From: Phaeacidiphilus oryzae TH49
Lineage (GTDB): Bacteria; Actinomycetota; Actinomycetes; Streptomycetales; Streptomycetaceae
Assembly: GCF_000744815.1 (NCBI RefSeq)
Contig: NZ_JQMQ01000005.1
Location: 2,550,055 to 2,614,054, forward strand
Direction: 5' to 3'
DNA length: 64,000 nt
The translations under genes were made by a program, and so were the position numbers. Positions 20,116 through 30,347 of the stretch are shown one piece after another. Under the pieces are notes generated by a model that worked only from the letters and a program-made list of their open reading frames with translations, ran no database searches and was not told the origin of the DNA. The number at the start of each line of letters is the position of its first letter. The stretch's first letter is position 1.

Positions 20116-20931
20116 TCAGCCCGCGAGTCCCTGTCGTGCGCTGTCCAGGCGCCCCGCGACGGTGCCGTCGATCAGCTCGTCGCCGATCTGCACCAGCACC
20201 CCGCCGAGGACCTTGGGGTCCACGTCGGCGTTGATGTGTACCCGCCGGCCGTACAGCTTGGCCAGCGAGGCGCCGAGCCGGTCGCGCTGGGCCTCCGTCA
20301 GCGGAACCGCCGTGGTGACCAGCGCCACCACCCGGTCGCGCCGCTCGGCCGCGAGTCGCATGAACTCGTCCAGCCCGGCTTCCAGGCTACGGCCACGCGG
20401 ACGCGCGACCAGGGACTCCACCAGGCGCACCGTGGCGGGCTTGGCCCGGTCCCCGAGGAGCCGCTTGACCAGCCCGGTACGCGACTCGGCGGGGGCCGCC
20501 GACTCGGTGAGCGCGGAGCGCAGCTCCGGGCTGCCGGCGACCACCCGGCCGAAGCGGAAGAGCTCGTCCTCCACGTCGTCCAGCTGGTCGGCCCGCTCGG
20601 CACCGATCAGCTCGGCCAGCGCGGCCAGCTGCTCGGCGGTGTCGGCCAGGTCACGGGACTGGATCCAGCGCGAGCGGACCATCCCGGAGACCAGGTCGAC
20701 GGTGTCCGAGCCGACCTTGCCGTCGAGCAGCCGGGCCACCAGGGCGGCCTTGTCCTGGCCCTCCCGCGAGGGGTCGGCCAGGGTCCGGCGCAGGGCGGCC
20801 TCGTGGTCGAGGAGCCCGGTGACCGCGTTCAGCTCGTCCGCCAGCTTGGCCGTGTCGACCGCGGGGCGGTCGGTCAGCGCGGAGAGGTTCTCCCGCGCCG
20901 CGGCAGCGGATTCGCGGCTGGCGCCGATCAC
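20116..20931 (-). CDS. atpH: ATP synthase F1 subunit delta
   Basis: Peripheral-stalk subunit connecting b to the top of F1. 271 residues, longer than the enteric form (about 177) as is normal in actinomycetes. The C-terminal hallmark is present ([20 protein letters not shown]). It starts at GTG 20931 overlapping the atpF stop by 4 nt (GTGA). Confidence 0.95.
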   Translation of the reverse strand: MIGASRESAAAARENLSALTDRPAVDTAKLADELNAVTGLLDHEAALRRTLADPSREGQDKAALVARLLDGKVGSDTVDLVSGMVRSRWIQSRDLADTAEQLAALAELIGAERADQLDDVEDELFRFGRVVAGSPELRSALTESAAPAESRTGLVKRLLGDRAKPATVRLVESLVARPRGRSLEAGLDEFMRLAAERRDRVVALVTTAVPLTEAQRDRLGASLAKLYGRRVHINADVDPKVLGGVLVQIGDELIDGTVAGRLDSARQGLAG

Positions 20932-21479
20932 TTGACGGCACCTTCCGCCGCGTCGGCCTTGGCGTCCAGCTCGTCCAGGAACCGGTCGATGATCCGGCTC
21001 TGCCGGGCCTCGTCCTCCAGGGACTCCCCGACCACCCGGCCGGCGAGCTCGGCGGCGATGCGGCCGACGTCCTGCCGGAGCACCGTGGTGACCTGGCGGC
21101 GGTCGGCGTCGATCTGGGCGTGGCCGGCCTCGACGATCGCGTCGCGCTGCCGCTGGCCCTCCTCGCGCATCTCCGCGATGATCGTCGCCCCCTGCTCACG
21201 GGCGTGCTCGGTGATCCGAGCGGCCTCGTGACGGGCCTCGGCGAGCTGGGCCTTGTACTCCTCCAGCGTGCGGTTGGCCTCTTCCTGGGCCGCCGCAGCG
21301 CGCTCCAGGCCACCCTCGATCGCGTCGCGCCGCTCCTCCAGAGTCTTCTGGATGTTGGGCAGGAGCTTCTTGCCGAGAAGGCCGAAGACGATGAAGAAGC
21401 AGATCAGGCCGATGATGAGTTCCGGCATGGAGGGCAGCAGCGGATTCTGCGGCCCCTCATCCGCCAAGAACTGAATCAT
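20928..21479 (-). CDS. atpF: ATP synthase Fo subunit b
   Basis: Peripheral-stalk subunit of 183 residues: one N-terminal membrane segment (about residues 20-40, ending LLGKKLLPNIQ) and a long charged coiled coil (LEERRDAIEGGLERAAAAQE and on). Overlaps atpH by 4 nt. Confidence 0.95.
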   Translation of the reverse strand: MIQFLADEGPQNPLLPSMPELIIGLICFFIVFGLLGKKLLPNIQKTLEERRDAIEGGLERAAAAQEEANRTLEEYKAQLAEARHEAARITEHAREQGATIIAEMREEGQRQRDAIVEAGHAQIDADRRQVTTVLRQDVGRIAAELAGRVVGESLEDEARQSRIIDRFLDELDAKADAAEGAVK

Positions 21480-21523
21480 GTCCGAACCTTTCGTCGAGCG
21501 TGGCTACTGGTGGTCTCTCGGCC

Positions 21524-21835
<312 letters not shown>

Positions 21836-21843
21836 TCAGGGCC

Positions 21844-22650
21844 TCAGTGGCCCTCGATCGCGCCCTGGATGTACAGCGACGCGAGCAGGGTGAAGATGTA
21901 CGCCTGGAGGAACTGGATCAGCAGCTCGAACGCGGTCAGCGCGATGGTGAGGACCAGCGACGCGCCGGAGAACAGCGCGAAGACCGAGGGGGTGAGCATG
22001 TACCAGCAGGCGGCGCTGAAGATGACGATCAGCAGGTGGCCGGAGAACATGTTCGCCCACAGCCGGACCGCCAGCGTGAACGGCCGGGTGATGACGTTCT
22101 GGATGAACTCCAGCAGGACGATCAGCGGCGAGATGCCCTTCGGCACGCCGTCGATCCAGACCAGGTTCTTGATGCCGCCGACGAACCCGTTCTTCTTGAA
22201 GGTCAGGAACATGTAGGTGACCCAGACCAGCAGTGCCAGCGCCGCGGGATAGGCGATCCGCGAGGCGACCGGGAACTGCGCGAACGGGATGATCGACATG
22301 ATGTTCATGATCCACACGAAGAAGAAGATCGACGTGAGGAACGGAACGTACTTCTGGCCCTGCTTACCGATGATGTCGCGAGCGATGCTGCGCGAGATGA
22401 AGTCGTAGCCGATCTCGCCGACCAGCTGGAGCTTCCCCGGCACCAGCTTCGGCTTGGCGAACGCCAGCCCGAAGAAACCGACCACGATCACCATGCAGAT
22501 GAGCGCGAGCAGCATCGGCTTGGTGACGTCGAGGCTGCCGATGGAGAAGATCGGCTTGAAGTCGAAGGAGTTGAGTCCGGGGGCAGGGAAACCACAACCA
22601 GAGGGTGTGATGTGACACCCGCTCGCGAGCATCGTGGAGGGGTTACTCAC
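21844..22650 (-). CDS. atpB: ATP synthase Fo subunit a
   Basis: Stator proton channel, 268 residues with five to six membrane helices. The essential Arg lies in TLAVRLWANMFSGHLL, with FQPIF-like and NIMSIIPF elements in the family positions. GTG 22650 is the start: AAGGAG stands 6 nt before it. Confidence 0.95.
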   Translation of the reverse strand: MSNPSTMLASGCHITPSGCGFPAPGLNSFDFKPIFSIGSLDVTKPMLLALICMVIVVGFFGLAFAKPKLVPGKLQLVGEIGYDFISRSIARDIIGKQGQKYVPFLTSIFFFVWIMNIMSIIPFAQFPVASRIAYPAALALLVWVTYMFLTFKKNGFVGGIKNLVWIDGVPKGISPLIVLLEFIQNVITRPFTLAVRLWANMFSGHLLIVIFSAACWYMLTPSVFALFSGASLVLTIALTAFELLIQFLQAYIFTLLASLYIQGAIEGH

Positions 22651-22977
22651 CCTTGACTCCTTCGTCGTGAAGCATCAGAACGGCAACCTGGTGTCTCGGA
22701 GCGCCCACCCGCAGCGTTTTCGGCTGCGCGTGATCGCAAGTCGGCACGTGGATGAGGGAGTTGGCCGGAGCGGCGGTGCGGGAACCGTGATTCGACAGGC
22801 TCCGCGTTGCGCCGGGCCCCCGGTGATCCGGGTACACCCCAAGCCGAGGCGACGGTGCTCTCCGCACGTCGCTGCCTCGGCCGGATGCGCTTCCGGACCT
22901 TAGCAGACCTTTACCTGGGGCTCCGGCAGCACCCTCGTCCGGCGGTCGGGGGCGGGTGCCTCGCCGTCGGCGGCCCC
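22651..22977 (-). other. 327-bp gap between atpI and atpB
   Basis: No gene seen. On the minus strand a TGC-TAAGGT extended -10-like sequence lies at 22897-22905 with only a weak -35 (GGTAAA) upstream, so a second promoter for atpB onward is possible but not shown. Confidence 0.3.
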
Positions 22978-23382
22978 TCATGACGTGGCGCCCGGATCGA
23001 CGTAGAAGATCTTGGCCTTCATGGTCCAGTAGACCTGTCCGGAGATCCACGCCAGCGCGGTCGCCAGCAGGGTGAAGCCGAACGCCCGCCCGTCGAAGAG
23101 GGTGGTGTGCTTGAAGGCGACGGTGAAGATTCCGACCAGCAGGATCTGCACCGCGTAGACCAGCAGTCCGGCCATCATGGCCAACTGCGGGTTGTTGCGG
23201 GTGATCCGGGCGAGTGCGGCGAGACCGAGGCCGAAGAAGAGGAAGACGACGACCACGCCGACCACTCCGCCGATGGCGCCCTTCCCGCCGGCGAACACGG
23301 CGCTCAGGATGATCCCGATAGCGCCCACGGGCCCAGCCGCCAGGGCGGCACCCCTGAGCATCCGGGCGTCGTTGGACAGCAT
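22978..23382 (-). CDS. atpI: ATP synthase protein I-like membrane protein
   Basis: A 134-residue protein with four membrane helices in the AtpI position ahead of atpB. AtpI proteins help assemble the c-ring or import Mg/Ca; sequence conservation is weak, so the name rests mainly on position and topology. The C-terminus ISGQVYWTMKAKIFYVDPG is typical of the Streptomyces protein. Confidence 0.85.
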   Translation of the reverse strand: MLSNDARMLRGAALAAGPVGAIGIILSAVFAGGKGAIGGVVGVVVVFLFFGLGLAALARITRNNPQLAMMAGLLVYAVQILLVGIFTVAFKHTTLFDGRAFGFTLLATALAWISGQVYWTMKAKIFYVDPGATS

Positions 23383-23595
23383 CGTGGCAGCTCCGTCACG
23401 GTGTTGTTGGGTGGAGGTCAGCGATCAAGGCAGGCGACGTATCCACCGCGGCACCTTGGGGGCCACAGGGCCGAAGGCCCTCTCCCATAGGCCATTCGGC
23501 GCATCGCCTGATGTCGTGAACGCTATCACAAGGTATTTGGGAGAGTCTTTACCCAGCCGCTGTGCTCCGTGCCACACCTGGCGCGCGAGTAAGAG

Positions 23596-25008
23596 CTACT
23601 GGTGGTTTCGTCCCGGTACGTCCGAATGACGGCGCAGCGCGTGCGAGCCGCTCCCTATGCGTCGCAGCAGGTCCTCGTCGTCCGCGGAGAATTCCCCGCC
23701 CTCGGAGGTAAGAACTTCTCTTACCTTTACCGAAGTTGACGCTTCGTTGACCCGCACGTCCTGACGGTCAGTCACCGCATTCGCCTCAGCAGAGAGTCCG
23801 GCGCCCTCTGCGCCGCCCTCAGAGACAACGTCCCCGACCGGCCTGCGGTAACGCGGGGGGACCATTCGGGCCAACAGCCGCGGAACGTGCGGCTGGAACC
23901 TCGGGATCAGCAGAACCACCAGGCCGACCGCGCAGAGGGCCAGCAGGATCAGCACCGCCATCAGCCCTCCCCCGCTCACCGAGAAGGCCACCGTGCCGAA
24001 GGCGATCAGCGCCGCCCAGAAGTACATGATCAGCACGGCCCGGGCGTGCGAGTGGCCGATCTCCAGCAGCCGGTGGTGGAGGTGCTGCTTGTCCGCGGCG
24101 AACGGGGACTTCCCGGCCCAGGTCCGCCGGACCACCGCCAGCAGCAGGTCGGCCAGCGGCAGCGCGATCACGGTCAGCGGCAGCAGCAGCGGGATGTAGA
24201 CGGGCACCAGGGTGTGGACGGCGTCGGTCTGCGAACCGCCGTTCTGCGCGGTGATCACGTCCGGGTCCACCCGGCCGGTCAGCGAGATCGCCGCCACCGA
24301 GAGCACCAGGCCGATCAGCATCGACCCGGAGTCGCCCATGAAGATCCGCGCCGGATGCAGGTTGTGCGGCAGGAAGCCGGCGCACATCCCGATCAGGATC
24401 GCGCTGAACAGCACGGCCGGAGAGGCGTCCTCGATCGAGTAGCCGTACCAGAGCCGGTACGCGTACAGGAAGAACGCCGCCGCCGCGATGCACACCATGC
24501 CGGCCGCGAGGCCGTCCAGGCCGTCGATGAAGTTCACCGCGTTCACGGTGAACACCACCAGCAGCACCGCGATCAGCGTCCCCTGCAGCGGGGAGAAGGA
24601 GACGTTGCCGTAGCCCGGGATCGGCAGCCACAGCACGGTGACGCCCTGCCAGACCATCACGCCCGCGGCCACTATCTGGCCGCCCAGCTTCACCAGGGCG
24701 TCCACGCCCCACTTGTCGTCCAGCACGCCGAGGATCCACATGATGGTTCCGCCGGAGAGCAGCGCGGCCACGTCGTGGCTCTTGACGAAGGTGTCCCCCG
24801 CCGTGTTCAGGTTCCCGGCCACCAGCAGGCCCGCGCAGAGTCCGCCGAACATGGCGATGCCGCCGAGCCGCGGAGTCGGCTCGCGGTGGACGTCGCGCGC
24901 GCGGATCGGCGGCATCGCGCCCGCGGCGATGGCGAACTTCCGCACCGGGCCGGTGAGCAGATAGGTCACCGCAGCGGTCACGAAGAGCGTCAGAAGGTAC
25001 TCACGCAC
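23596..25008 (-). CDS. Undecaprenyl-phosphate GlcNAc-1-phosphate transferase (MraY/WecA family)
   Basis: Integral membrane enzyme that starts a wall polymer by moving a sugar-1-phosphate from UDP-sugar to undecaprenyl phosphate. 470 residues with about eleven helices. Family motifs: the Mg-binding loop NFIDGLDGLAAG, FMGDSGSMLIGLVL, and HLHHRLLEIGHSHARAV near the last cytoplasmic loop, which marks the WecA/TagO rather than MraY branch. A hydrophilic tail of about 85 residues follows the membrane part. GTG 25008 has GGAGG 6 nt upstream. It precedes atpI on the same strand, as in other Streptomyces. Confidence 0.9.
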   Translation of the reverse strand: MREYLLTLFVTAAVTYLLTGPVRKFAIAAGAMPPIRARDVHREPTPRLGGIAMFGGLCAGLLVAGNLNTAGDTFVKSHDVAALLSGGTIMWILGVLDDKWGVDALVKLGGQIVAAGVMVWQGVTVLWLPIPGYGNVSFSPLQGTLIAVLLVVFTVNAVNFIDGLDGLAAGMVCIAAAAFFLYAYRLWYGYSIEDASPAVLFSAILIGMCAGFLPHNLHPARIFMGDSGSMLIGLVLSVAAISLTGRVDPDVITAQNGGSQTDAVHTLVPVYIPLLLPLTVIALPLADLLLAVVRRTWAGKSPFAADKQHLHHRLLEIGHSHARAVLIMYFWAALIAFGTVAFSVSGGGLMAVLILLALCAVGLVVLLIPRFQPHVPRLLARMVPPRYRRPVGDVVSEGGAEGAGLSAEANAVTDRQDVRVNEASTSVKVREVLTSEGGEFSADDEDLLRRIGSGSHALRRHSDVPGRNHQ

Positions 25009-25180
25009 CGGCTGCCTCCCGTGCACCCTCGGCTGAAACTGGTTCGGCGTGCCTCACGGCACCACACCTTATTCAGTTGGACGCGCAGGAGGTGCATTGC
25101 GGTTTTGTCGATACGGCGGATTTGTGCCCTCCGCCTCCGGGAACCGCACCCCCCGCACTCCCCTCCGGCACCGTCCCGGG

Positions 25181-26404
25181 TCAGTCCGCGCTGGTCGGGG
25201 CCGCCAGTTCGGCGGCCGCCGCGGCGAGGTCCCGCGCCCGCGAACCGTCCGCGTCCGCCAGCGCCGCCGCCAGCAGTTCGGCCACCCGCGGCATCCGGTC
25301 CGGCGTCATCCCCTGAGTGGTGACGCATCCGGTGCCCATCCGGATCCCGGCCGCCGCCGACGGGGGCGCCGGGTCGTGCGGCACGGCGCAGCGGCCGACC
25401 AGGATCCCGGCCCGCTCCGCCCGCAGCTCGGCCTCCCGGCCGGTGATGCCGAGCCCCCGCAGATCGGCGGTGACCAGGTGGGTGTCGGTCCCGCCGGTGA
25501 GCGGCCTGATGCCGTGCCCGGAGAGCGCGACGGCCAGCGCGTGGGCGTTCTCCACCGTCCGCTCCGCGTAGGCGCGGTACTCCGGGGTGGCCGCCTCGCC
25601 GAAGGCCACCGCCTTGGCGGCCACCTCGTTGAGGCTCGGGCCGCCCTGCACGAACGGGAAGACCGCCCGGTCCACCCGCTCGGCCAGACCGGTCGCGCAG
25701 AGCAGCAGTCCGCCCCGAGGGCCGCGGAGGAGTTTGTGTGTGGTCGCACACACCACGTGCGCATATGGAACGGGAGACTCCAGAACCCCGGCCGCGATCA
25801 GCCCGGTGATCTGCGAGACGTCCGCCAGCAGCGCGGCACCGGCCTCGTCGGCGACCGCGCGGAAGGCCGCCCAGTCGATCGCCCGCGGATAGGAGATCCC
25901 GCCGGCCACGATCACCTTCGGCCGCTGCCGCAGCGCGAGGGCGCGCACCTCGTCCATGTCGATGCGGCCGTCCTTCTCCCGCACCCGGTAGCCCTCCCCC
26001 GCGCGGAACCACCGCCCGGAGAAGTTGGCGGCCGAACCGCCGGTCAGATGGCCCCCGTCGGCGAGCGCCATCGCCAGGATCCCGTCCCCCGGCCGCAGCA
26101 GCGCGGCGTACGCGGCGAGCATCGCCAGCGTCCCGGAGTACGGCTGGACGTTCGCGTGCTCGGCGTGGAAGAGCTCGCGGGCGCGCCGGGCGGCGAGCTC
26201 CTCCAGCTCGTCCGCGACGCCGCAGCCGGTGTGGTGCCGCCGCCCCGGGTACCCCTCGGCGTACTTGTCCCCGAACTCCGACCCGAGGGCGCCCCGCACC
26301 CCCGCCGATGCGAGGTTCTCCCCGGCCAGCAGCTGGAGCGCGCCGCGACGCCGCGCGCGCTCGGCGCGCACCAGCGCATCAACCTCCGCGTCCACCAGGG
26401 CCAT
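25181..26404 (-). CDS. Serine hydroxymethyltransferase-like PLP enzyme (divergent paralogue)
   Basis: 407-residue PLP enzyme of the SHMT fold. The Schiff-base Lys lies in CATTHKLLRGPRGG and the substrate Glu in LAGENLASAG. Several active-site residues differ from catalytic SHMT: the Tyr-Tyr of YPGxRYYGG is His-His (YPGRRHHTG), and the DxAHxAGL motif reads DVSQITGL, keeping the PLP-binding Asp but losing the following His. A role other than folate-dependent serine/glycine conversion, such as an aldolase, is therefore possible. The gene is in the conserved Streptomyces position between wecA and the phosphatase. Confidence 0.82.
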   Translation of the reverse strand: MALVDAEVDALVRAERARRRGALQLLAGENLASAGVRGALGSEFGDKYAEGYPGRRHHTGCGVADELEELAARRARELFHAEHANVQPYSGTLAMLAAYAALLRPGDGILAMALADGGHLTGGSAANFSGRWFRAGEGYRVREKDGRIDMDEVRALALRQRPKVIVAGGISYPRAIDWAAFRAVADEAGAALLADVSQITGLIAAGVLESPVPYAHVVCATTHKLLRGPRGGLLLCATGLAERVDRAVFPFVQGGPSLNEVAAKAVAFGEAATPEYRAYAERTVENAHALAVALSGHGIRPLTGGTDTHLVTADLRGLGITGREAELRAERAGILVGRCAVPHDPAPPSAAAGIRMGTGCVTTQGMTPDRMPRVAELLAAALADADGSRARDLAAAAAELAAPTSAD

Positions 26405-26473
26405 GCCGCCAACATAAGCCGGAAACGTCCGGCAAGCGCGTGGGCGCGCCCCGGACGCGGCCGCGCAGAAGCG

Positions 26474-27181
26474 TTACGGCAGAGCGGGCACCCCGGTCAG
26501 CGCCGTCACCACCGCGTCCACCGCGCCGAAGATCTCCTCGCCGCAGGCCCGGAAGACCGGGATCGGCGCCCCGTACGGGTCGTCCACCTCGTCCGCCTCC
26601 GGCGTGGCCGCCAGCAGCCAGCCGCGCAGCGCCGCCGCGGCCCGCACCAGCGCCCGGGCCCGCTCGGCGATCTCCCCCGGCGCCCCGCCGGCGGCCGGCA
26701 GCGTCGCCGGGTCTATCGCCGCCAGCAGCCGGGTGAACTCCTTCAGCGTGAAGGTCCGCAGCCCCGCCGCGTGGCCCATGGAGATGACCTGCGCCCGGTG
26801 GTCCTGAGTGAACGTCAGCACCAGGTCGGCGTCGATGACATGCTCGTCCAGCAGCTCGCGCCCGGTGAAGGAGGAGCTGTCCGCCCCGTACTCGGCGAGC
26901 ACCGCCGCCGCGTTGGCCTCCATCGGCGCGCCCTCATGGCCCCAGGTGCCGGCGGACTGGACGTCGATGCCGGTCGCGCCCTCCCCCAGCCGCTGCCCCA
27001 GCTCGCGCCGGGTCATCCGCTCGGCCATCGGCGACCGGCACACGCTCCCCGTGCACACGTAGAGGATCCGGAAGGCACCGTGGGTCCGCCGGGTCGAAGG
27101 TATGCCGACGGACGCCGCCGGGCGCACCAGGGCCCCTGTCACGGCGTTGTGCAGCTGCCCCCGCGGCGGCTGCGTCTGCAT
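26474..27181 (-). CDS. Low-molecular-weight protein tyrosine phosphatase-like protein
   Basis: About 235 residues. The P-loop CTGSVCRSPMAER (CX5R) sits near residue 44 and the general-acid loop appears as DEVDDPYG near the C-terminus, as in LMW-PTP/arsenate reductase folds. An insertion between them makes it longer than the usual 150-residue phosphatase. ATG 27181 is used; a TTG at 27199 overlapping the upstream stop would add six residues and couple translation. Substrate unknown; related proteins act on wall- or capsule-linked kinases. Confidence 0.8.
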   Translation of the reverse strand: MQTQPPRGQLHNAVTGALVRPAASVGIPSTRRTHGAFRILYVCTGSVCRSPMAERMTRRELGQRLGEGATGIDVQSAGTWGHEGAPMEANAAAVLAEYGADSSSFTGRELLDEHVIDADLVLTFTQDHRAQVISMGHAAGLRTFTLKEFTRLLAAIDPATLPAAGGAPGEIAERARALVRAAAALRGWLLAATPEADEVDDPYGAPIPVFRACGEEIFGAVDAVVTALTGVPALP

Positions 27182-27195
27182 CCCGACCCGGTCGG

Positions 27196-27852
27196 TCAAT
27201 TCCCGGCCCCCGGAGCCTCCAGGTCCGGTACCACCTCGCGCAGCGTGTCAGCGGTGATCGCGCCGGCCCGGAGGAGGCGCGGGGTCTTCCCGGTCACGTC
27301 CACGATGGAGGAGGGGACGGCGTGCTGCGCGGGCCCGCCGTCCAGGTACACCGACACGGCGTCGCCCAGCTGCTGCTGCGCGGCGTCGCAGTCGGCCGGC
27401 GAGGGACCGCCGGTCAGGTTGGCGCTCGACACGGCCAGCGGGCCGGTCTCGTTCAGCAGCTCGATGGCGACCGGGTGCAGCGGCATCCGCACCGCGACCG
27501 TGCCCCGGGTCTCGCCCAGGTCCCAGCGCAGCGAGGGCTGGTGCCTGGCGACGATGGTGAGCCCGCCCGGCCAGAAGGCGTCGACGAGCTCCCAGGCCTG
27601 CTCGGAGAAGTCGGTGACCAGGCCGTGCAGCGTGGTCGGGGAGCCGACCAGGACCGGCGACGGCATGTTCCGCCCGCGCCCCTTGGCGGCGAGCAGCTCT
27701 GCCACGGCGTCCTTGGAGAACGCGTCCGCGGCCAGCCCGTACACCGTGTCGGTCGGGGTGACCACCAGTTCGCCGCGGCGGATCGCCGAAGCCGCCTCGC
27801 GCAGCCCGGTCTCCCGATCGGCGGCGTCGGCGCAGTCATAGCGGCGGCTCAT
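27196..27852 (-). CDS. L-threonylcarbamoyladenylate synthase (Sua5/YwlC/TsaC)
   Basis: Makes threonylcarbamoyl-AMP from threonine, bicarbonate and ATP for the t6A37 modification of ANN-decoding tRNAs. 218 residues: the YrdC-fold motifs VVTPTDTVYGLAADAF, KGRGRNMPSPVLV and PLAVSSANLTGGPSP are all present. The C-terminal Sua5 domain is absent, so it is the short TsaC form. Directly downstream of prmC. Confidence 0.93.
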   Translation of the reverse strand: MSRRYDCADAADRETGLREAASAIRRGELVVTPTDTVYGLAADAFSKDAVAELLAAKGRGRNMPSPVLVGSPTTLHGLVTDFSEQAWELVDAFWPGGLTIVARHQPSLRWDLGETRGTVAVRMPLHPVAIELLNETGPLAVSSANLTGGPSPADCDAAQQQLGDAVSVYLDGGPAQHAVPSSIVDVTGKTPRLLRAGAITADTLREVVPDLEAPGAGN

Positions 27853-27916
27853 CGGTACCTCTCTCGGTCGTCTGCTCGGTCTTCTTCTGAGTGGTGCGCC
27901 AGCCCCCGCGGTCCGC

Positions 27917-28783
27917 TCACGGCGCGGCCCGCCGCGCGGTGGCGAACCGGGGGCGGTTGTTCAGATCCCGGTGGTCCGCGGCGTCCACCCAGCCCTGGTC
28001 CTCCCGGAACAGCCACGGCACCTGGCCGCCCTGGGTGTCGGCGTGCTCCACCACGACGACCCCGCCGGGGCGGAGCAGCCGGGCGGCGACCCGCTCGATC
28101 CCGCGCAAGGTGTCCAGCCCGTCCTCGCCGGAGAACAGCGCCAGCTGCGGGTCGTGGTCGCGGGCCTCGGGGGCGACGTACTCCCACTCGGTGAGGGGGA
28201 TGTACGGGGGGTTGCTGATGACCAGGTCGAAGCGGCCCGCCGCGGACGGGTCGTCCTCGAAGGCCCGGGTGGCGTCGCCCCGCAGCAGGGTGATCCGGCC
28301 GGCGTCCGGGCTGGCCTCGATGTTCCGCCGGGCCCAGCCGTGGGCGCCGTCGTCCAGCTCGACCGCGTAGACCCGGCTGCGCGGCACCTCCTGCGCGATG
28401 GCCAGGGCGATCGCCCCGCTGCCCGTGCACAGGTCGACGACGACCGGCTCGGCCACGTCCATGTCCCGCAGCGCGTCTATCGCCCAGCCGACCACGGACT
28501 CGGTCTCCGGCCGGGGCACGAAGACCCCGGGGCCGACCTTGAGCTCCAGATACCGGAAGAAGGCGCTGCCGGTGATGTGCTGCAGCGGCTCGCGGGCCTC
28601 GCGGCGGGCGATCGCCTCCCAGTACCGGGCGTCGAAGTCGCCGTCGCCCACGGTGTGCAGCTCGCCGCGCTTGACGCCGTGGATGTGCGCGGCCAGTTCC
28701 TCGGCGTCGAAGCGGGGTGAGGGCACGCCGGCGTCGGCCAGTCGCTGGGTGGCCTGGGCCACCTCGGCGAGCAGCAGGTTCAT
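27917..28783 (-). CDS. prmC: Release factor glutamine methyltransferase
   Basis: N5-methylates the Gln of the GGQ motif in release factors. 288 residues: N-terminal helical domain for the release factor, then a Rossmann methyltransferase with the SAM loop VVDLCTGSGAIALAIA and the substrate motif NPPY. ATG 28783 is the start (MNLLLAEVAQATQRLADAG). It lies 20 nt downstream of prfA, whose product is its substrate. Confidence 0.95.
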   Translation of the reverse strand: MNLLLAEVAQATQRLADAGVPSPRFDAEELAAHIHGVKRGELHTVGDGDFDARYWEAIARREAREPLQHITGSAFFRYLELKVGPGVFVPRPETESVVGWAIDALRDMDVAEPVVVDLCTGSGAIALAIAQEVPRSRVYAVELDDGAHGWARRNIEASPDAGRITLLRGDATRAFEDDPSAAGRFDLVISNPPYIPLTEWEYVAPEARDHDPQLALFSGEDGLDTLRGIERVAARLLRPGGVVVVEHADTQGGQVPWLFREDQGWVDAADHRDLNNRPRFATARRAAP

Positions 28784-28803
28784 CCGGGGTCCCTTCTCAG
28801 CCG

Positions 28804-29880
<1,077 letters not shown>

Positions 29881-29990
29881 GGTCTGACCCTTCCCTCTCC
29901 CAGCGAAGCGCTCAATGCCGCAGTGTCAACGCGAACGGCGCCGACCGGAGGCGCCCCGGGGGGACGCGTCCGATCGGCGCCGGTTCGTCG

Positions 29991-30197
29991 CTACTTCTTG
30001 CCGTAGCGGGCCTCGAAGCGGGCCACACGGCCACCGGTGTCCATGATCTTCTGCTTGCCGGTGTAGAAGGGGTGGCAGTTGGAGCAGATGTCCGCCCGGA
30101 TCTCGCCCGAGGTCTCGGTCGAGCGGGTGGTGAACTCGTTGCCACAGGTGCAGGTCACCTTGGTGACCACGTACTCAGGGTGAATGTCGCGCTTCAA
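29991..30197 (-). CDS. rpmE: 50S ribosomal protein L31 (zinc-binding type)
   Basis: 68-residue ribosomal protein. Cys pairs TCTCGN and [14 protein letters not shown] provide the four-Cys zinc site of the C+ form that is replaced by an RpmE2 paralogue under zinc starvation in actinomycetes. An AGGAG-type site precedes the ATG. 110 nt upstream of prfA. Confidence 0.95.
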   Translation of the reverse strand: MKRDIHPEYVVTKVTCTCGNEFTTRSTETSGEIRADICSNCHPFYTGKQKIMDTGGRVARFEARYGKK

Positions 30198-30347
30198 GGT
30201 CTCTCCTAGGTTCGGGAGGGCACCGGGTCATGCGGCTCGTCTGCACGCATGTGAACCGGGGCCGACGCACCAGTTTGCCAGTTCCGGTGGCGTTCTCCCA
30301 AACCGGCCCCCGGCGACGATTATTCCGTGTACATGATCGGCCGGTGC

